Source of the DNA: Chloroflexota bacterium
GTDB lineage: Bacteria > Chloroflexota > Anaerolineae > Aggregatilineales > Phototrophicaceae
Length of the DNA: 64,000 bases
Assembly: GCA_011523735.1 (NCBI GenBank)
Contig: WTGB01000155.1
Coordinates: 1 to 64,000, forward strand
Direction of reading: 5' to 3'
Shown here: piece by piece, positions 27,436 through 35,784 of the stretch
Numbering within the stretch: position 1 is the first letter of the stretch
Layout of the letters: every line of letters starts with the position of its first letter
Notes under the pieces: model-generated
Database searches by the model: none
The model's input: only the letters and a program-made list of their open reading frames with translations
What the model was told of the DNA's origin: nothing
Translations under genes and position numbers: made by a program

Positions 27436-28830
27436 TTGAAGCACTCTTGCGGACTCTTTTGTCGGCGTCTGCTTATTCCAACCTTGCTATTTGGCTTGCT
27501 GTTCTTGCAGAGTACCGGAGCAGTCTTCGCCGAGACAAGCGAAGAGCCTAGCGCGGGAGTCAACTCCTTTATCCCGTTGATGTTCGCTTTGGGCATTATC
27601 CTACTGGCGTCGCGCACCGGTGGCGCCATCGCCCGCCGCCTCAATCAACCGCGCGTCCTCGGCCAGCTGATCGTCGGGGTCATACTGGGTCCCACCGTGC
27701 TCGACATGCTGCACTGGGGCATTCTACAAGGCGTCGACCTGCAGCATACGATCAAAGAATTTGCTGAGCTTGGCGTCCTGCTGCTCATGTTCAACATCGG
27801 CTTGGAAGTGCACCTAAGCGAATTGGTGAAAGTGGGCAAAGTGGCAGTCTTTGCCGGCGTCTTGGGTGTTGTGGCGCCGGTCGCCTTTACTGTCATCGTG
27901 CTAATCCCGACCGGGCATGATTGGTTCCCCGCTCTCTTCGCTGGCGTGACGCTGGCCGCGACCTCCGTCAGCATCTCTGCTCAAGTCTTGCTGGAGCTGG
28001 GCTATCTGCACACCAAAGAGGGAAACGCCCTGCTTGCGACCGCGCTAATCGACGATGTGCTGGCTATCCTCGCAGTCTCATTGACCCTGGTCCTAGCCGG
28101 CGCAAGCGGCACAGAAGGCGGTGCGGACTTCAGCCAATTGCTCCTCATCATCGTGCAGATGGCCGCCTACATCGTCATCGCATTCCTGCTCGCCTGGTAC
28201 GCGCTGCCAAAAGCGCTGGTCTGGATCCAACGGCGTCCACAGCTCTCGCAAGCCTACGGCATACCGATATTCGCTCTAATATGCGCCTTGCTCTTCGGCT
28301 GGTCAGCCGAATATCTGGGCGGCGTCGCGGCGATAACGGGGGCTTTTATCGCCGGCGTCGGTTTGAGCAAGCTGCCCTCGGCCAGCATGAAACACGAGAT
28401 AGAGCAGACGATGAGCCACCTGGCATACGTCTTCCTCGTGCCAATCTTCTTCGTCGATGTCGGCCTGGAGACGGATCTCAGCAACTTTCCGCTGGAAGCG
28501 CTGCCCTTTATGCTCCTGCTTCTGCTGATGGCGGTGATAAGCAAGGTCTTCGGCGCCGGTTTTGGCGCGCGCATGGGCGGCTTTGACCTGCGCGAATCTC
28601 TCCGGGTCGGCGTCTGCATGGTCTCGCGCGGCGAGGTCGGGCTGATCATTATTTCTATTGGCTTGTCGAGCGGCATCCTCGATAGCGGCAGCGAACTCTA
28701 CGCGTCGCTCTTTATGGTCATCTTGTTGACAACCGTCCTGACGCCACCCATGGTCCGCTGGGTTTTCCAAGGCAAGAATCAAAACGAAATCGCCAATCCC
28801 CATCTTGCGGGCGCGGCGACGGGAGACTGA
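27436..28830 (+). CDS. CPA2-family cation:proton antiporter (KefB/NapA-like)
   Basis: A 464-residue inner-membrane antiporter with an N-terminal signal-like helix and about 12 further helices. CPA2 features are 'RLNQPRVLGQLIVGVILGPT', the cation-site stretch 'ALIDDVLAILAVSL' with the paired Asp-Asp at the unwound helix, and 'GVCMVSRGEVGLIIISIGL'. Two acidic residues suggest electrogenic Na+/H+ rather than K+/H+ exchange, but that is weak evidence. No RCK/TrkA-N domain is attached. A small PII-like gene follows after 5 bp and probably supplies cytosolic regulation. It starts with TTG after GGAGAAAGG. Confidence 0.87.
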   Translation: MKHSCGLFCRRLLIPTLLFGLLFLQSTGAVFAETSEEPSAGVNSFIPLMFALGIILLASRTGGAIARRLNQPRVLGQLIVGVILGPTVLDMLHWGILQGVDLQHTIKEFAELGVLLLMFNIGLEVHLSELVKVGKVAVFAGVLGVVAPVAFTVIVLIPTGHDWFPALFAGVTLAATSVSISAQVLLELGYLHTKEGNALLATALIDDVLAILAVSLTLVLAGASGTEGGADFSQLLLIIVQMAAYIVIAFLLAWYALPKALVWIQRRPQLSQAYGIPIFALICALLFGWSAEYLGGVAAITGAFIAGVGLSKLPSASMKHEIEQTMSHLAYVFLVPIFFVDVGLETDLSNFPLEALPFMLLLLLMAVISKVFGAGFGARMGGFDLRESLRVGVCMVSRGEVGLIIISIGLSSGILDSGSELYASLFMVILLTTVLTPPMVRWVFQGKNQNEIANPHLAGAATGD

Positions 28831-28835
28831 ACAAA

Positions 28836-29219
28836 ATGAAACTGATTATCCTCATCACTTCTAACGTGGAAAATGGTCTGGATGTCGCCGTTCGCTGGCA
28901 AGAGGCCGGCGCGCCCGGCGTCACCGTTCTCAAGAGCTTCGGACTCTACAGCTTGCAGCGCAAGATGATGGGAGATAGTTTGGAAGTGCCGCTCCATATC
29001 GCCAGTTCCATGACCAGCATGATGGCTTATGTGCTGCGCGAGATGGAATTGAACAATCACGTCTTGCTTTCGGTCGTGCCGAAAGAACTGGTTCCGACGC
29101 TGCTGGACGAAGCGCGCGCCGTCATGGGCGACCTGCTCCAGCCAAATAACGGCGTGGCTTTCGTCGTACCGCTCGATGAGGCGATTGGCGTCCGCTCGCC
29201 CGACAGCGATACCGACTAG
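28836..29219 (+). CDS. PII-like small protein, antiporter-linked
   Basis: A 127-residue soluble protein with an alternating beta-alpha pattern ('MKLIILITSNVENGLDVAVR', 'HVLLSVVPKELVPTLLDEA', 'GVAFVVPLDEAIGV') that resembles the ferredoxin-like trimeric PII/PII-like fold. The canonical uridylylated Tyr T-loop of GlnB is absent. PII-like proteins bind nucleotides such as cAMP or ADP and control adjacent membrane transporters. Here the gene starts 5 bp after a CPA2 antiporter, so it probably gates that antiporter. Ligand unknown. Confidence 0.65.
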   Translation: MKLIILITSNVENGLDVAVRWQEAGAPGVTVLKSFGLYSLQRKMMGDSLEVPLHIASSMTSMMAYVLREMELNNHVLLSVVPKELVPTLLDEARAVMGDLLQPNNGVAFVVPLDEAIGVRSPDSDTD

Positions 29220-29243
29220 AAGACATAGAATAATATCTCGCTC

Positions 29244-29273
29244 TTGAGCTTGTCACCCGCCATAAGTTATGAT
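29244..29273 (+). promoter_or_regulatory. Candidate promoter of tRNA-Gln
   Basis: TTGAGC (29244-29249), 18-bp spacer and TATGAT (29268-29273). Transcription would begin near 29280, six bases before the mature tRNA 5' end. Confidence 0.6.
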
Positions 29274-29285
29274 TGCCCTGTCCCT

Positions 29286-29358
29286 AGGGAAGTAGCTCAA
29301 TCGGCAGAGCAGGTGCCTTTGGAGCACAAGGTTAAAGGTTCGAGTCCTTTCTTCCCTG
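29286..29358 (+). tRNA. tRNA-Gln (anticodon TTG)
   Basis: The sequence folds as a complete cloverleaf. The acceptor arms AGGGAAG (29286-29292) and CTTCCCT (29351-29357) pair fully and G is the discriminator base. D stem GCTC/GAGC. The anticodon stem GGTGC/GCACA has a G-A mismatch in its outermost pair, and the loop CTTTGGA gives anticodon TTG. T stem AAAGG/CCTTT with loop TTCGAGT. The 3' CCA is not encoded. Confidence 0.9.
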
Positions 29359-29373
29359 TCCTCTCAACGCGAT

Positions 29374-29402
29374 GAGCCCGCGCTGGCGGGCTCTTTGTTT
29401 TC
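29374..29402 (+). terminator. Rho-independent terminator of tRNA-Gln
   Basis: GAGCCCGC (29374-29381) and GCGGGCTC (29386-29393) form a perfect 8-bp stem with a four-base loop. TTTGTTTT follows. It lies 15 bp after the tRNA. Confidence 0.9.
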
Positions 29403-29420
29403 CCGCCCGGCTGGCGCATT

Positions 29421-30155
29421 TCATTCCGATGCTGATGGCGGATGAAAATCGAAAGTCAATATGCTGCGAATCGCCTCATGCGCCGGCGCGATCGGGCGGA
29501 TCGGCGCAGCCGCATGCCACAGGCTCGCATCATGAAACAGATAGCTGTCCAGCACTTGTTTCAAGCGAAACGCGGAAAGCAGGTTTCGCTCATCGTCGTA
29601 TATCGAGACCTCTCCACCGCGCGCATTGATCAACTCCGCCAAATGCACGCTGACAAATTCCGCGCCATCGCGATGTATGCCTTCCGGGCTTGGCTGCCCC
29701 ATTTCGCTCTCATTCGCTCTGACGCGGATTAAGTGCGCCTGCACTTCCCAGTCCCCCGCCCTTGCTGCTTCGTCCAGCGGAAACTGACGAAAATCAAAGC
29801 GAATCAACTCTCGCAGAAACTCATTCTCAAACGTAGTACCCAACAGCGGTGCGAACTTGCGGATGAAGCCTCCCGTTACACGATTGATATCGGCGCTCTG
29901 ATAGTAGTCTTCATGCGGAAGGCGAGTTAGCGCGCCGCTTGATGGCGCAAAGGAAAAGCGTCCATACCGTCGGAAGCGATACTGCCCACCGTCGGGCAGG
30001 TATTCGTCCGCTGGCAAATCACTGTAATCGATGGAAAGGCTCAGCCAAGCTTGTCGCATCTCATCTGACAGATGTATTTCCTCCGCGCGCAGCAGGCAGT
30101 AACCGGCTGTCCCCAACTCCGCCTCAATATCGCGAGCGCTCCTAATCCCAGCCAT
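29421..30155 (-). CDS. 2-oxoglutarate/Fe(II) dioxygenase (2OG-Fe_Oxy_2, IDO/BsmA-like)
   Basis: A 244-residue non-haem iron oxygenase resembling the family of L-isoleucine dioxygenase and BsmA, which hydroxylate free amino acids. The His-x-Asp metal motif is in 'IHRDGAEFVSVHLA'. The distal His is in 'FHDASLWHAAAPI', and an Arg in 'HEAIRSILTFDFHP' is suited to 2-oxoglutarate binding. It is the last gene of a three-gene operon with an aminotransferase (6 bp upstream) and an M20D amidohydrolase. The operon could release, transaminate and hydroxylate an amino acid. The substrate cannot be inferred further. Confidence 0.82.
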   Translation of the reverse strand: MAGIRSARDIEAELGTAGYCLLRAEEIHLSDEMRQAWLSLSIDYSDLPADEYLPDGGQYRFRRYGRFSFAPSSGALTRLPHEDYYQSADINRVTGGFIRKFAPLLGTTFENEFLRELIRFDFRQFPLDEAARAGDWEVQAHLIRVRANESEMGQPSPEGIHRDGAEFVSVHLAELINARGGEVSIYDDERNLLSAFRLKQVLDSYLFHDASLWHAAAPIRPIAPAHEAIRSILTFDFHPPSASE

Positions 30156-30161
30156 GATCCG

Positions 30162-31325
30162 CTACCGGCTCATCTGCCGTATGAGATTGCCCAGGACTGC
30201 GATGCCCGCGTGCAAATCTTCCGGCGGCAGGAAGCTATAAGACAGCCGCAGGTGATGCAAGCCCGCGTCAGGCTCCACAAAGAAACCGGTGCCGGGTGCG
30301 AAATAGACATTCTGCTCGCGCGAGCGTTCCGCCAGGTCATCAACGCGCACCGACCGCGGCAGTTGCAGCCAGATAAAATAGCCGCCTGCCGGGCGCGTAT
30401 AAGCCACCGAAGCCGGCATAGCAGATGCCAGCGCCTCCAAAGCCATATCGCGCCGGTCTCTGTACTGCCCGCGCAACCAGCGCACATGCGCTTCCCATTC
30501 ACCGCTGCGGCAATACTGCGCCACGATTGCGGCGGTAAACGGATTCGCTCCGCCACCCATAGTGAGCACGCCGCCCCCGACGAAATCGGCGATCCGCTCC
30601 GCCGCCCCAATCAGCCAGCCTATGCGCAACCCGGGTGCCAACGTCTTGGAAAAACTGCCTATGCGCAAGACATTCTCGCCGCCGGCCAAGGCATAAAAGC
30701 TCGGCGGCAATTCGCCTTCAAAACGGATGTCGCTGTAAACATCATCCTCGACGATGAGAAATCCGTAGCGCTGGCTTAATTCGATGATCGCTCGCCGGCG
30801 ATTTTCCGGCATGGTGATACCCGACGGATTCTGAAAATTCGGCACGACGTAGTAGAACTTCGGAACCCGCCCTTGGGCTTTAAGTTCGCGCAGCATCCGC
30901 TCCATCTCGGATACAACGACGCCAGCTCCGTCAATCGGCACATCGCGCAGTTCCAGCCGATGGTCGCGGAAGATGTGCAGCGCATCGCGATAGGATGGCG
31001 CGTCCGTCAGCACGACATCGCCCGCCCGCGTCAGCTGGTCGCTGATCATATCGACGCCCCAGGTCGAGCCGCCGATGATCATCAGGTTCTCGCGAGCGAC
31101 TGGCAGTTTTTCGGCGCGCCTCAGTCGCTCGACAAGAAAATCGATCAACTCCGGGTTGCCCTGCTCTGCGCCGTAATTGAACAGCCGCGTTACACCCGGC
31201 TCAAGCCAAACCCGCTCGACCGTTTCCCGTATACTATCGATTGGCAGCAAGTCCCGCGCAGGATGCCCGGCAAACAGCGGAATGCTGCCAGCGATGACCC
31301 CTTGTGGCGTAATTTCCAGTTTCAT
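30162..31325 (-). CDS. PLP-dependent aminotransferase, class I/II (MocR/2-aminoadipate type)
   Basis: A fold-type I aminotransferase, 387 residues, like 2-aminoadipate/aromatic aminotransferases and the catalytic half of MocR regulators. The PLP lysine is at about residue 227 in 'GSFSKTLAPGLRIGW'. The Asp in 'LIVEDDVYSDIRF' binds the pyridine nitrogen. No N-terminal GntR winged helix is present, so it should be an enzyme rather than a regulator. Its ATG immediately follows the stop of the M20D gene and its stop lies 6 bp before the dioxygenase start, which indicates translational coupling. Confidence 0.88.
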   Translation of the reverse strand: MKLEITPQGVIAGSIPLFAGHPARDLLPIDSIRETVERVWLEPGVTRLFNYGAEQGNPELIDFLVERLRRAEKLPVARENLMIIGGSTWGVDMISDQLTRAGDVVLTDAPSYRDALHIFRDHRLELRDVPIDGAGVVVSEMERMLRELKAQGRVPKFYYVVPNFQNPSGITMPENRRRAIIELSQRYGFLIVEDDVYSDIRFEGELPPSFYALAGGENVLRIGSFSKTLAPGLRIGWLIGAAERIADFVGGGVLTMGGGANPFTAAIVAQYCRSGEWEAHVRWLRGQYRDRRDMALEALASAMPASVAYTRPAGGYFIWLQLPRSVRVDDLAERSREQNVYFAPGTGFFVEPDAGLHHLRLSYSFLPPEDLHAGIAVLGNLIRQMSR

Positions 31326-32744
31326 CTATTTCGGTGTGGCTTCCGGCGGTAGCGGCGTGACATAAGTCCGCCCCGCCCGCGCTCGCTCAAACTCGGCTTT
31401 CGCGGCCGCCAGCAAGTTCGGCTTCGCCAGCAGATCAAGCCCAGCCAGCGCCATCGTCTTCGCAGCGAAAATCATGCCCTTGGCGCCAATGCTCGAGCCA
31501 GAAGACGCAACCGTCTGCCAACTGTGCCCCGGCGTCCCCAGCGGCCAACATGTCGTCGTGATCTGCCCGGTCGGCGTGATCCAACTCACATCAGCGACTT
31601 CGGTCGAGCCTCCCATCAACGGCGGCTGCGGGCAATGCGGATAGACTCCCTCCCATAGCGGATCATCGATAGTCGCTGGATCCAGATTGTTGCTCGTCGA
31701 TAGTTGCATCCAGTCAAAGCCCCGCTGCACCGAGCCTTCGGGGAAGGTCGCCTGCAATTCTCGCGCGAATTGGCGCTCCTGCTCAGTGAAACGCATATCG
31801 TCAACTTCCGCCATCTTCTCGTAGAGCAAATCGGACATCACGTCATTCGGCAACAAGTCAAAGCAGCCAGTGATGAACTCAATTTCATGCCGCGTCCCGG
31901 TCATCAGCGCCGCGCCCTTGGCGATATCTTGCATCCACTGGTACATCTCTTCGACTTGGGCTCGCTGCGGCGCCCGCACAAAATACCAGACTTGGGCAAA
32001 AGCCGGCACGACATTCGGCGCTTGACCGCCGCTGGTCACCACGCTATGAATTCGCGACTCCGGCGGGACATGCTCGCGCATGTAATTCACCCCGGCGTCC
32101 ATCAGCATCACGCCATCCAGCGCGCTCCGCCCCAGCCAGGGCGAGCCACCAGCATGCGCCGCCACGCCATGAAAATTGACCTTGAAGGAATTCATCGCCA
32201 GCGAGGAACCATTCCAGGTGATATTCGTATCACCCGGGTGCCAGCTTATCGCCGCGTCCAAGTCATCAAAGACACCATCGCGGGCCATGAAGGTCTTGCC
32301 GACCAAGGTCTCTTCCGCCGGGCAGCCGTAAAAGCGAATCGTGCCTTCAATGCCCTGCTGCTGCATGACCGATTTCAGCGCCATCACCGAGCCCATGCAA
32401 GCTGTGCCGAAGAGATTGTGACCACAGCCATGCCCCGGTCCCCCCGCCTCTATTGGCGATCGCTCACTCGATAATTCTTGCGACAAGCCGGGCAAGGCAT
32501 CATACTCGCCTAAGAAGCCAATGATTGGCGCCCCCGCGCCCCACTCAGCGGTGAAGGCAGTGGGCATCCCTCCCGCGCCCCAGCTAACTGCAAAGCCATC
32601 CGCTTCGAGCCTTTCCGCCAGCAACTCGGAAGCAAACACTTCCTGCAATGCCACCTGTGGATGATCCCATATCTCTTTAGCGATATAAGTAAGTTCTTCG
32701 TCATTCTCCCGTATATGATCAAAGATGATTGCTTTGGCGTCCAT
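31326..32744 (-). CDS. M20D metallo-amidohydrolase (AbgB-like)
   Basis: A 472-residue amidohydrolase of peptidase family M20D, in the branch of p-aminobenzoyl-glutamate hydrolase subunit B and IAA-amino-acid hydrolases. Metal-site motifs visible are 'GGPGHGCGHNLFGTACMGSV' and 'FYGCPAEE', with 'GVAAHAGGSPWLGRSALDG' in the dimerisation domain. It cleaves N-acylated or pABA-linked amino acids in the cytoplasm. First gene of the operon with aminotransferase and dioxygenase. GAGGAGATTCA precedes the ATG. Confidence 0.88.
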   Translation of the reverse strand: MDAKAIIFDHIRENDEELTYIAKEIWDHPQVALQEVFASELLAERLEADGFAVSWGAGGMPTAFTAEWGAGAPIIGFLGEYDALPGLSQELSSERSPIEAGGPGHGCGHNLFGTACMGSVMALKSVMQQQGIEGTIRFYGCPAEETLVGKTFMARDGVFDDLDAAISWHPGDTNITWNGSSLAMNSFKVNFHGVAAHAGGSPWLGRSALDGVMLMDAGVNYMREHVPPESRIHSVVTSGGQAPNVVPAFAQVWYFVRAPQRAQVEEMYQWMQDIAKGAALMTGTRHEIEFITGCFDLLPNDVMSDLLYEKMAEVDDMRFTEQERQFARELQATFPEGSVQRGFDWMQLSTSNNLDPATIDDPLWEGVYPHCPQPPLMGGSTEVADVSWITPTGQITTTCWPLGTPGHSWQTVASSGSSIGAKGMIFAAKTMALAGLDLLAKPNLLAAAKAEFERARAGRTYVTPLPPEATPK

Positions 32745-33060
32745 TGAATCTCCTCGTCTTCAATGATGCTGTCTCGCCCGAAGCTTAACGCATTCAGGGG
32801 CGATTTTGTAGAGAACGTAGTCTGGGCCGATCGTCTGTCGAATGCTTACTAGGCTCGGGGAGCCGGCGCCTGGCTCTCTCAACTGCATAAAAAGAAACAC
32901 CCCGCAGGGCGCGGGGTGTTGGGGGATGGAATAAATCTGCTTATAATAAATCTAATTTCTATAAAAATCATAACAAATCACAATCCCTGCCGTCAACAAA
33001 TTCAAACCAGATTCATGCCAAACCTTGCGGAAATCTTTACTTTGGCCTGCCCCTCAGGCG
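32745..33060. other. Intergenic gap with terminator, otherwise no feature seen
   Basis: This gap holds the start region of the M20D operon and the terminator of the fprA operon (listed separately). The half beyond the hairpin (32921-33060) is AT-rich with no open frame that looks coding. I find no clear -35/-10 pair for the M20D gene. Confidence 0.5.
32887..32920 (-). terminator. Rho-independent terminator of the selA-fprA operon
   Basis: AACACCCCGC (32896-32905) and GCGGGGTGTT (32911-32920) form a perfect 10-bp stem with a five-base loop. Read on the minus strand it is followed by TCTTTTTAT. It lies about 140 bp past the fprA stop. Confidence 0.9.
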
Positions 33061-34488
33061 CTATTTCGGCGCGCCGACCAATTCAGTCGACTTGCCCAAA
33101 ACCTCCAGCATCTCGTCAACGGTCGTGAACTTGATGCGGCTGCGCCCAACTGCGGCGCCGCGCTGAAGTTCAATCTCGTCCAAGACCCTCCAATCGTCAA
33201 ACGTGATATATGTCGGCTTGCGCGCCTCCAGCATATCGATAATGGCGTCGCCTCGTGAATCGACAGGCTGCAGCACCTGCCCGGCCGCCAGGTCAGCCAG
33301 GAAGCATTCAGCCGTCTCAATCGCGTCGGGTTTGTTCGTGCCGATGATGCCGGTCGGTCCCCGTTTTATCCAACCTACGACATAATTGCCCATTACTACT
33401 TCCCGCCCCTCATGTCGTTTCAGCACCCGCCCTCGATCATTGGGGATCGTGCCCCAGCGGTCATAAAAGGGCACGTCCGGCAAGGGCACGCCGCGATAGC
33501 CCACCGAGCGGAAGACCATATCGACCGGCAGCAACTCGTAGTTCCCGGTCGCGCGCGGACGCAAGCTGCCGCGTTCATCCAGGTAAAGCTCATTCTTGAC
33601 CAATTTAATCGCTTCCACCTTGTCGCGGCCGATAATTTCAGTCGGCGAGACGAGGAAGCGCATGATGATACGGCGCGGCTTGCCGGTCGACCCACGATCG
33701 ACATAGGACTGCAAGATCTTGACATTGCGGATGGCGCTGCGGTCACGAGCCTTCTTCAAATGCGTCGCGCTAAGCTCATCCAGCGAGGCGTCATCGCAGT
33801 CGACGATGATATCGGTATCCGCCATCTCACCCAGCTCTTTGATCTCGGGATTGCTGAAGGCCGCTTGCGCTGGTCCCCGCCGCCCCAGCACGTAAATCTC
33901 CTCTACCTCGCTATAGCGCAAAGCCTCCAGCGCATAATCCGCGATGTCAGTCTGATACAATTCTTCCGGCGTCCGACCCAATATCCGCGCCACATCCATG
34001 GCCACGTTGCCCACACCGATGACCGCGGCACGCTTGATCCCGCGCAGGTCAAAGTCATAGTCGTGATAATCCGGATGCCCGTTGTACCAACCGACAAATT
34101 CAGTCGCGGCGTAGCTATTCGGCAGGTCTTCGCCGGGTATGCCCAGCTTTCTGTCAGTCTGCGCCCCCGTCGCATAAATGATGCCATGGTAATGGTCGCT
34201 GAGATCCCAGCGCGTCATATCTTTCCCGAATTCGATATTGCCATAAAAGCTGAAACGCTCATGGGCGGCGATGCGGCTGTAGAGCTTGGTCACTGATTTG
34301 ATCTTCTCATGATCGGGCGCGACGCCGCCGCGGACTAAACCAAAGGGCGTCGGCAAGCGCTCGTACATATCCACAGTGATCAGCGGCTCAATCTGTTTCA
34401 GCAAATGGTCGGCGGCGTAGAAACCGGACGGACCTGAGCCAATGATCGCCACTCGTATCTTGGAAGTCTTGCTGCCCGCTTCTGTCAT
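33061..34488 (-). CDS. fprA: Ferredoxin/adrenodoxin--NADP+ reductase (FprA type)
   Basis: A 475-residue flavoprotein of the adrenodoxin-reductase/FprA family, moving electrons between NADPH and a ferredoxin. The N-terminal FAD motif is 'VAIIGSGPSGFYAADHLL', followed by the family's 'LPTPFGLVRGGVAPDHEKIK' and 'YATGAQTDRKLGIPGEDLP'. The NADP domain has 'AAVIGVGNVAMDVARIL' and the C-terminus has 'VVGWIKRGPTGIIGTNKPDA'. Its ATG overlaps the M24 peptidase stop by four bases (ATGA). Its redox partner is not encoded in the window. Confidence 0.93.
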   Translation of the reverse strand: MTEAGSKTSKIRVAIIGSGPSGFYAADHLLKQIEPLITVDMYERLPTPFGLVRGGVAPDHEKIKSVTKLYSRIAAHERFSFYGNIEFGKDMTRWDLSDHYHGIIYATGAQTDRKLGIPGEDLPNSYAATEFVGWYNGHPDYHDYDFDLRGIKRAAVIGVGNVAMDVARILGRTPEELYQTDIADYALEALRYSEVEEIYVLGRRGPAQAAFSNPEIKELGEMADTDIIVDCDDASLDELSATHLKKARDRSAIRNVKILQSYVDRGSTGKPRRIIMRFLVSPTEIIGRDKVEAIKLVKNELYLDERGSLRPRATGNYELLPVDMVFRSVGYRGVPLPDVPFYDRWGTIPNDRGRVLKRHEGREVVMGNYVVGWIKRGPTGIIGTNKPDAIETAECFLADLAAGQVLQPVDSRGDAIIDMLEARKPTYITFDDWRVLDEIELQRGAAVGRSRIKFTTVDEMLEVLGKSTELVGAPK

Positions 34489-35732
34489 TTAGCTTTCTCG
34501 CCAGCACATTTCAATGGAATGACCAGACCCTTGCGGAAAGATGTTAACGAGATCAGTTCGCCGTTTTCATCTACGACAAACAGGTCCTCCACCCGCACTC
34601 CATAGCCACGCTCAGGATAATACAAGCCGGGTTCGATGGTCAAGATATTCCCAATCTGAAAGACATCGTCCCGGCGCAAATGACTGATGGAGGGACCTTC
34701 GTGAATCTCAATGCCAACCCCGTGCCCCAGACTGTGCAAATAGCCTTCCATCGTAGCCGCGTCAGACCGCGTTGTGGCATACCCTTTGCTCTCGAAATGA
34801 TCCAATACCGCCTCCTGCATGAAATGGGTCGGTTTGTTCACGCCGAAAGCTTCCACCGCAATATCGAAAGCTTCCATCACCGTGTCATAATCCGTTTGAA
34901 CCTCAGGTGGCGCATAGCCGATGCACCAAGTCCGCGTCATGTCATGGTGATACCCGCCACCCAACTCCCGCGGGAAAAGATCAAAGACAATCGCCTGCCC
35001 CATCCGCAGCGGCATATCGGCCTCGCCACGGCTATGCGGAAAACCGGCATCCCGTCCCTGGGCAAAAATCATGTTTGTGTCTTCCAAGCCACACGCCATC
35101 AGTTCACGCCGTACAAAATCCTTGACATCGCCGATGGTCGCCCGCCGGCTGCTCTCATCCAGCAAGTATTCGCCGTCGGGCCGCAAACTTGAGATTCGCT
35201 CCCAAGCGAGTTCCATCACGGCATTTGTGCGCTCCGCCACCGACCTGATGCGCGCGATTTCCTCCGCGTCTTTTGTCAACATGGCCTCTTCAATGAGCGT
35301 TGCCTTTTCCTCCACGACAAACTCGAAGGCTCTTAACTCCGCCAGCAGGATGCGGTACAACGCTATCGTCTTGTTAATCTGCCAGGTGCCATACAATCCA
35401 ACCCGCCCTGTGCTCAAACCGAGGCGCGCCAGAACATCCGACCAGTGCAGCGCGGTCGCCTTGATGCTGTCGCCTTCCGCCTCCTTGTATCGGTCATAAT
35501 AGCCCAGCTCTACATCAGTCTTCACGTCTAGGCCGCTCTTCGCCGCCTCTTCCAACTCCATGCGGCTGCAAACGAGCGACGCGGGCCTGCCGCGCAATTT
35601 GAATATCGTACCATGCGTTATCTGCGCGCCGTTGCTCAAATAGTAGCGCGCTGGGTTGAATTCCTCGCCGCCAGTGACGATGATGGCATCCAACTCGCGT
35701 TCCAGCATCAGCCGATCGAGATCTGCTTTCAT
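34485..35732 (-). CDS. M24 family metallopeptidase (Xaa-Pro peptidase-like)
   Basis: A 415-residue creatinase/Xaa-Pro-dipeptidase family protein with a creatinase N-domain and C-terminal pita-bread fold. Metal ligands are visible in 'IVFDLFPRE', 'GGYHHDMTRTW', 'LGHGVGIEIHEGPS', 'TIEPGLYYPERG' and 'GVRVEDL'. It removes or splits prolyl peptides, or is a creatinase-type relative. The AGGAA site lies 10-14 bases before the ATG. It sits between selA (52 bp upstream) and fprA (overlapping), so it is probably co-transcribed, although the link in function is unclear. Confidence 0.88.
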   Translation of the reverse strand: MKADLDRLMLERELDAIIVTGGEEFNPARYYLSNGAQITHGTIFKLRGRPASLVCSRMELEEAAKSGLDVKTDVELGYYDRYKEAEGDSIKATALHWSDVLARLGLSTGRVGLYGTWQINKTIALYRILLAELRAFEFVVEEKATLIEEAMLTKDAEEIARIRSVAERTNAVMELAWERISSLRPDGEYLLDESSRRATIGDVKDFVRRELMACGLEDTNMIFAQGRDAGFPHSRGEADMPLRMGQAIVFDLFPRELGGGYHHDMTRTWCIGYAPPEVQTDYDTVMEAFDIAVEAFGVNKPTHFMQEAVLDHFESKGYATTRSDAATMEGYLHSLGHGVGIEIHEGPSISHLRRDDVFQIGNILTIEPGLYYPERGYGVRVEDLFVVDENGELISLTSFRKGLVIPLKCAGEKAK

Positions 35733-35784
35733 ACAGTTTCGTTCCTCACATAAATCGCAAATGACTATTCACCGGGCAGTAGAC

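Noticed and set aside
29286-29358. tRNA-Trp assignment, because CTTTGGAGC resembles CCA when read in reverse
   Set aside because: In the folded loop the anticodon is TTG (Gln).
33412-34296. 294-codon frame antisense to fprA
   Set aside because: Low-complexity composition and no domain; the fprA frame is clearly the gene.
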